This document shows, piece after piece, positions 58,525 to 64,000 of a stretch of DNA of 64,000 nucleotides. Under the pieces are notes generated by a model that saw only the letters and a program-made list of their open reading frames with translations, made no database searches and was not told the DNA's origin. Position numbers and translations under genes: made by a program. Each line of letters begins with the position of its first letter. Position 1 is the first letter of the stretch. This stretch comes from Paraflavitalea pollutisoli (GTDB lineage: Bacteria > Bacteroidota > Bacteroidia > Chitinophagales > Chitinophagaceae). The DNA lies in NCBI RefSeq assembly GCF_029360705.1, contig NZ_JARKMX010000008.1:1239949-1303948 (forward strand), read 5' to 3'.

Positions 58525-60312
58525 ATGAGATCAGTTAACAATACGCTCGTATACGCGTGCCTGGTAACAGTACTGCTGGGTTTATCAGCTTGCGACAGAG
58601 ACCTCGACAACCAGCAGAAAGTGAGCCTGGATGATAATACACAATGGGCCACCGAATCCAATGCCGATATTTTCCTGAATGATGTGTACGACCAGCTACC
58701 GGATATGTATTCCCAACCGGAAAACCTTGACAACTTCACCGATGACAACGACGCGGGTTTCTATTACAACTCGTGGAAGTACAAAGACGGCAACCTGGAT
58801 CCGGCATCTACCAATTACACCTTGTTTGGCGGCGGCGCTACCGGCGTGCAAACGGTAAGCCGGTACAACTGGCCCGCGCTCTACACCTCCATTCGCAAAT
58901 GCAACACCTTTATACAACAGGTCAATGCACACAAAACCAATTATGGATCGGCCTGGTTCAATAAACGTATCGACGAAGCCAGGTTCAACAGGGCGTTTCA
59001 CTACAGCATCCTTTTCCTGCACTGGGGTGGTGTGCCCATTATCCTCGACCCACAGGTCAGGGCAGACACCCTCAATTTGTTTGTAAAACGAAGCACGTAC
59101 GCAGAAACACTCGACTTTCTGACCAAAACATTGGATACGGTGCTGAACAACAAATACCTGGCTGTTAAATACAACAAAGGAAATCCCGATGCAGGAAGAG
59201 CTACGCTTGGAGCGGCGCTGATGTTAAAGGCATACCTGCAGTTGGTGGCAGCCAGTCCCACCTACAACGCAGCCTCCTATGTGGGCGGTGCCGATCCCAA
59301 CAAAATAGCCGGGTTTGGCAATGCAGATGTATCGCGTTGGGCGACGGCGGCTGGCTCCTTCAAAAAATTCATCGACGACTGGGGCGGCGGAAAAACCTAT
59401 GGACTTTTCCCGGAAGACTCCACCTTGTGGCAGGAGGAAAACGAATACAACGCGGAGGTGATCTGGGACCGGCAGCATGTGGCCAATGTAAAGGGATCCA
59501 ATTACGAACAGTATGGGGGTCCGGTATACGTGCTTGGCTCCTACTATACCTGGGGTAACTACAATCCCACACAGGAACTGGTCGATCAGTTCTTCATGGC
59601 CAATGGAAAACCCATCACCGATCCTGGTTCCGGTTACGACCCCCAACGTCCTTATGTAGGCCGCGAACGCAGGTTCTACAAATGGATCGTGTACGATGGC
59701 GCTCCTTACAAATTGGACTGGATGTCGGCACAGGATACCATCTACACACGCATCGACAAGGTACGTCCCTCGCCCAACCAGATCGACTTTGCCAGCACAG
59801 ACGTCAGCAATACCGGTTATTACTTCCGGAAAAAGCTCAATCCCAGGAACCGCCCTGCAACGGGATTGAGTGGCGCCAACTACATCTATTTCCGCTATGC
59901 AGAGGTGTTACTGGGATATGCCGAAGCGCAAAACGAAGCGGTAGGCCCGGATGCTTCGGTATACAGTGCGATGAATGCCATCAGGGCCCGCGTCAACCTG
60001 CCAGACCTGCCTGTCGGATTAAGCCAAAGCCAGATGCGGGAGGCCATCCGCCAGGAAAGAAGAATAGAATTGTGCTTCGAAAACAAACGCTTCCAGGACA
60101 TCATTCGCTGGAAGATCGCCGACCAGGTATTGACCGTCGATCTGCATGGCATGAAGATCGAAAATACCAAGGCCGACAACAGTGGTACCTGGGTATACAC
60201 GCCAGTAGGCTTGAACCATCCGCACGCGTTCAAACTGAGGCAGTATATGCACCCGATCCCACAAACGGCGTTGGCGCAAAATGCTAAACTGGTACAGACA
60301 CCTGGCTATTGA
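58525..60312 (+). CDS. SusD/RagB-family outer-membrane lipoprotein
   Basis: 595 residues. Signal peptide with lipobox LLGLSAC (lipidated Cys 23), then the N-terminal SusD region (DVYDQLPDMYSQPENLDNF) and TPR-like helices including RFNRAFHYSILFLHWGGVPII. The C-terminal RagB/SusD domain has YIYFRYAEVLLGYAEAQNEA and EAIRQERRIELCFENKRFQDIIRW, ending in QNAKLVQTPGY. It forms the surface lid of the SusC barrel and captures oligosaccharide. This is a canonical SusD with polysaccharide role, unlike the SusD-like_2 protein in the ECF-controlled unit. It is followed by a hairpin before the next gene. Confidence 0.96.
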   Translation: MRSVNNTLVYACLVTVLLGLSACDRDLDNQQKVSLDDNTQWATESNADIFLNDVYDQLPDMYSQPENLDNFTDDNDAGFYYNSWKYKDGNLDPASTNYTLFGGGATGVQTVSRYNWPALYTSIRKCNTFIQQVNAHKTNYGSAWFNKRIDEARFNRAFHYSILFLHWGGVPIILDPQVRADTLNLFVKRSTYAETLDFLTKTLDTVLNNKYLAVKYNKGNPDAGRATLGAALMLKAYLQLVAASPTYNAASYVGGADPNKIAGFGNADVSRWATAAGSFKKFIDDWGGGKTYGLFPEDSTLWQEENEYNAEVIWDRQHVANVKGSNYEQYGGPVYVLGSYYTWGNYNPTQELVDQFFMANGKPITDPGSGYDPQRPYVGRERRFYKWIVYDGAPYKLDWMSAQDTIYTRIDKVRPSPNQIDFASTDVSNTGYYFRKKLNPRNRPATGLSGANYIYFRYAEVLLGYAEAQNEAVGPDASVYSAMNAIRARVNLPDLPVGLSQSQMREAIRQERRIELCFENKRFQDIIRWKIADQVLTVDLHGMKIENTKADNSGTWVYTPVGLNHPHAFKLRQYMHPIPQTALAQNAKLVQTPGY

Positions 60313-60338
60313 TTATTCACTTCAGCTCATAGTACAAG

Positions 60339-60368
60339 GAGCCCATCCACCGATGGTGCGGTGGGCTC
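60339..60368 (+). terminator. hairpin between the SusD and CE1 genes
   Basis: GAGCCCA/TGGGCTC 7-bp stem with a 16-nt loop that can itself fold (CCA..TGG), followed by TCTTT. It may partly stop transcription or trim the mRNA, so that SusC/D are made in excess over the enzymes. Confidence 0.5.
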
Positions 60369-60382
60369 TCTTTCAAAATTGA

Positions 60383-61570
<1,188 letters not shown>

Positions 61571-61583
61571 TAGCATTACCCGT

Positions 61584-62927
61584 ATGAAAAAGATCCGTTT
61601 ACGACAAGTAGGTGTTATCTGCCTGCTGCTATGCCTGCAAAGTGCGATGGCACAGAATCCGCTGATCAGGAATATGTATTCAGCAGACCCTTCCGCCAGG
61701 GTGTTTGGCGATAGTGTATATGTATTCCCCTCGCATGATATACTGGCCACGCCCGGACATGGACGCGTAGGTTGGTTTTGCATGGAAGACTACCATGTAT
61801 TCGCATCGAAAGACCTGACCGAGTGGAAAGACCATGGCCCCATACTAACGCAAACCAACGTGCCCTGGGCAAAGCCGGATGGCTACAGTATGTGGGCGCC
61901 GGACTGTATTTACCGCAATGGTAAATATTACTTCTACTTTCCGGCCACCCCGGATTCACTTTATGGGAGGGGCTTTGCCATTGGGGTGGCAGTAGCCGAT
62001 CATCCCTGGGGGCCATACGTACCACAGCCCACGCCGATCAAAAAAGTGCATGGCATCGATCCCAATGTGTTCATCGACAAAGATGGCCAGGCCTACCTCT
62101 ATTGGTCGCAGGGAAATATTTATGGCGCCAAACTACAGGACAATATGCTGGAGCTGGCATCGGAACCGGTCATCTTCCAGGATCTGCCGGCAAAGGGACT
62201 GAAAGAAGGGCCTTATGTATTCGAGCGCGAGGGCATTTATTACCTCACCTTCCCGCATGTGGAAAATAAAACAGAAAGATTGGAGTATGCCATGGGCCAA
62301 AGCCCCCTGGGTCCTTTTAAGATGACAGGGGTGATCATGGACGAATCAGCTACCGGCTGCTGGACGAATCACCATTCCATTCTACCAGTTAAACAGCAGT
62401 GGTACCTTTTTTACCACCACAACGATTATTCGCCGGGGTTCGATAAAGCACGCTCAATACGGGCGGACAGCCTCTCGTTCAACGGTGATGGCACCATCCG
62501 GAAGGTAATACCCAGTTTGAGAGGCATTGGCGTCACCCCTGTCAATAGCGAAATACAGCCAGACCGGTATTCGGCCATCAGCAGCCGCGGGGCTGCCATC
62601 GCCTTTCTGGATACCGGCAACAGGTTCAAAGGATGGAAAACCGTGTTGTCGGCGGCAGATGCCTGGGTACAATACAACACGGTCGATTTTGGAAATAAGC
62701 CCTTCAAATCGGTTTTGATACAAGCGACGGCGGAAGGCCCCGGCGAGCTCGAAATACACAGCGGCAGCGCCACAGGCCCGCTTATCGCGACCGTCAGGGT
62801 AGCGGCAAACGGCGACTGGAAGACCATCAAAGCCAGGGTATCAAAGCACACTTCCGGTATACAGAACATAGTGTTGGTCTCGAAGGGAAATACGCCCGTG
62901 GCGATAGATTGGATTAAGTTTGAATAG
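61584..62927 (+). CDS. GH43 glycosidase with C-terminal CBM6-like domain
   Basis: 447 residues from the ATG at 61584 (MKKIRLR). Signal peptide ends AMAQ. Five-bladed GH43 domain about 25-310 with base D35 (YSADPSA), pKa modulator D159 (HGIDPN) and acid E208 (KEGPYVF). A CBM6-like beta-sandwich follows (about 320-447; VQYNTVDFGNKPFKSVLIQATAEG, ending AIDWIKFE). GH43 enzymes with such a C-terminus remove arabinose or xylose from arabinoxylan; the exact bond cannot be read here. It is secreted or periplasmic and cotranscribed with the CE1 gene. Confidence 0.93.
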   Translation: MKKIRLRQVGVICLLLCLQSAMAQNPLIRNMYSADPSARVFGDSVYVFPSHDILATPGHGRVGWFCMEDYHVFASKDLTEWKDHGPILTQTNVPWAKPDGYSMWAPDCIYRNGKYYFYFPATPDSLYGRGFAIGVAVADHPWGPYVPQPTPIKKVHGIDPNVFIDKDGQAYLYWSQGNIYGAKLQDNMLELASEPVIFQDLPAKGLKEGPYVFEREGIYYLTFPHVENKTERLEYAMGQSPLGPFKMTGVIMDESATGCWTNHHSILPVKQQWYLFYHHNDYSPGFDKARSIRADSLSFNGDGTIRKVIPSLRGIGVTPVNSEIQPDRYSAISSRGAAIAFLDTGNRFKGWKTVLSAADAWVQYNTVDFGNKPFKSVLIQATAEGPGELEIHSGSATGPLIATVRVAANGDWKTIKARVSKHTSGIQNIVLVSKGNTPVAIDWIKFE

Positions 62928-62939
62928 ATAAGTGCACTT

Positions 62940-62981
62940 GACCTGGATTGCCCCGTCGACCTGCGCAGGGTACGCCAGGTC
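62940..62981 (+). terminator. stem-loop after the GH43 gene
   Basis: GACCTGG/CCAGGTC 7-bp outer stem enclosing a perfect 10-bp palindrome CCTGCGCAGG (62960-62969). No T-tract, so perhaps a pause or mRNA-end structure between GH43 and GH29. Confidence 0.45.
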
Positions 62982-63035
62982 GGATTTGAATAACATAAAG
63001 TCGGCTCTATGCAAGCCGGGTGTTGGGGTCCACCC

Positions 63036-63043
63036 TATTTTTG
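63036..63043 (+). promoter_or_regulatory. -7 element of the GH29 gene
   Basis: TATTTTTG fits TAnnTTTG and lies 29 bp before the ATG at 63073. A small GGGTG/CACCC hairpin directly precedes it. GH29 may therefore have its own promoter. Confidence 0.45.
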
Positions 63044-63072
63044 TTCATTGCTTGAATTTGAAAAATGAACGC

Positions 63073-64000
63073 ATGAACAGAAGATCCCTCTTGAAAAATA
63101 TGCTGGGCCTGGCACCGGCTGCTTACCTCGTCAATCATCCGCTGAGCACATTTGCCCTCGACGACCTGTCCATCGCGAAAGGACCCTTCCAACCCGATTG
63201 GCCATCGCTGGAACAATACAAGACCCCCGATTGGTACCGGAATGCCAAGTTTGGCATCTGGGCCCATTGGGGGCCTCAATGCGAACCGGAGTACGGCGAT
63301 TGGTATGCACGCGGCATGTACCAGGAAGGGAGCGATCAATACAACTACCATGTAAAAAAATACGGGCATCCCTCCCAATTCGGATTCAAAGAGGTCATCA
63401 ACGCCTGGAAAGCCGATCAGTGGAATCCCGATGAGCTGGTAGGATGGTACAAAGAAGCCGGCGCCAAATATTTTGTAGCGCTAGCTAACCACCACGACAA
63501 CCTGGATCTGTACAATAGTAAATACCAACCCTGGAACTCGGTGAGGGTGGGACCCAGAAAAGACCTGATCGCGGGGTGGGCAAAAGCCGCCCGGGCGCAT
63601 GGACTTCATTTCGGCGTGAGCGTACACGCAGCCCATGCCTGGAGCTGGATGGAGGTAGCCCAACGATCTGATACCAAAGGTCCCTTGGCAGGCATCGCCT
63701 ACGATGGTAAACTGCGCAAAGCCGACGGCAAAGGCCAGTGGTGGAACGGATATGATCCGCAGGACCTCTACGCACAAGATCATCCACTGAGCCAAAACAG
63801 CCAGGACAACGGCATGATCCACCGGCAATGGGATTGGGGCAATGGCGTTACGCCGCCTTCCAAACAATACTGCGATACCTTTTATAAGCGAACGATCGAC
63901 CTGATCGATCAATACCATCCCGACCTGCTGTACTTCGATGATACGGCGCTGCCCCTATGGCCCGCCAGTGATGTAGGGCTGAAGATTGCAGCCCACTTTT
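63073..64000 (+). CDS. GH29 alpha-L-fucosidase-like enzyme (3' end outside window)
   Basis: 309 codons seen; the gene runs off the window. The N-terminus MNRRSLLKNMLGLAPAAYLV is a twin-arginine-like signal. Family motifs: WYRNAKFGIWAHWGPQCEPEYGDWYARGM, AKYFVALANHHDNLDLYNSKY, HGLHFGVSVHAAHAW and LLYFDDTALPLW with the likely nucleophile Asp at 289 or 290. These match GH29, retaining alpha-L-fucosidases. The long loop with KGQWWNGYDPQDLYAQDH is typical of the group seen in plant-wall loci. It would release L-fucose (or L-galactose) from hemicellulose. It follows GH43 and is the second such activity in the locus with GH95. Confidence 0.9.
   Translation, partial: MNRRSLLKNMLGLAPAAYLVNHPLSTFALDDLSIAKGPFQPDWPSLEQYKTPDWYRNAKFGIWAHWGPQCEPEYGDWYARGMYQEGSDQYNYHVKKYGHPSQFGFKEVINAWKADQWNPDELVGWYKEAGAKYFVALANHHDNLDLYNSKYQPWNSVRVGPRKDLIAGWAKAARAHGLHFGVSVHAAHAWSWMEVAQRSDTKGPLAGIAYDGKLRKADGKGQWWNGYDPQDLYAQDHPLSQNSQDNGMIHRQWDWGNGVTPPSKQYCDTFYKRTIDLIDQYHPDLLYFDDTALPLWPASDVGLKIAAHF

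Overview
The window looks like chromosomal DNA of a plant-polysaccharide-degrading Bacteroidota, most likely of the Chitinophagaceae type. The evidence is two SusC/SusD outer-membrane pairs, an ECF-sigma/FecR pair, a one-protein hybrid two-component sensor, DUF5689 and DUF3050 proteins, and repeated -7 promoter elements of the Bacteroidota form TAnnTTTG. No rRNA, tRNA, CRISPR array or insertion sequence was seen.

Layout. 1-3.7 kb: the C-terminal part of a HisKA_2-type histidine kinase convergent with a LytTR response regulator, then three unrecognised genes (two with PH-like/membrane features, one highly charged). 3.7-12 kb: a minus-strand nutrient-uptake unit read as ECF sigma, FecR anti-sigma, SusC, SusD, DUF5689 lipoprotein. 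12.2-16.4 kb: a TPR histidine kinase and NtrC-type regulator operon with two 18-bp dyads upstream. 16.5-21.3 kb: two alpha/beta hydrolases and an outer-membrane porin, methionine aminopeptidase, and a lipoprotein gene broken by one in-frame stop. 21.4-30.8 kb: tricorn-type S41 protease, DUF3050 protein, methyltransferase, a second S41 protease, two SDR dehydrogenases divergent from an HxlR regulator, and a VOC protein. 30.8-32.3 kb: an AT-rich pair of unknown genes, then DUF4166. 33.8-37.7 kb: a copper-handling cluster (multicopper oxidase fused to a CopB-like barrel, HMA/DUF3347 protein, small cysteine-cluster protein). 37.8-39.1 kb: AraC regulator plus SnoaL-like protein.

39.5-64 kb: a hemicellulose utilisation region. 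On the plus strand it starts with a secreted esterase and a GH30 glucuronoxylanase-like lipoprotein. A minus-strand block holds the hybrid two-component sensor, two single-module CE1 esterases, a CE6/SASA acetylesterase, a double CE1 esterase and GH95. Divergently it encodes SusC, SusD, CE1, GH43-CBM6 and a GH29 gene cut by the window end. Together these suit a branched, acetylated or feruloylated glucurono(arabino)xylan. Oligosaccharides would be imported by SusC/D and sensed by the hybrid sensor. Esterases would strip acyl groups, GH30/GH43 would cut backbone and arabinose/xylose linkages, and GH95/GH29 would remove L-fucose or L-galactose decorations. The substrate is inferred from gene content.

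The least explained items are the AT-rich gene pair, the tandem dyads ahead of the NtrC-type system, the LytTR direct repeats, the metallothionein-like protein with a probable leaderless TTG start, the diiron-like residue pattern in the DUF3050 protein, and the esterase-heavy composition of the xylan locus.
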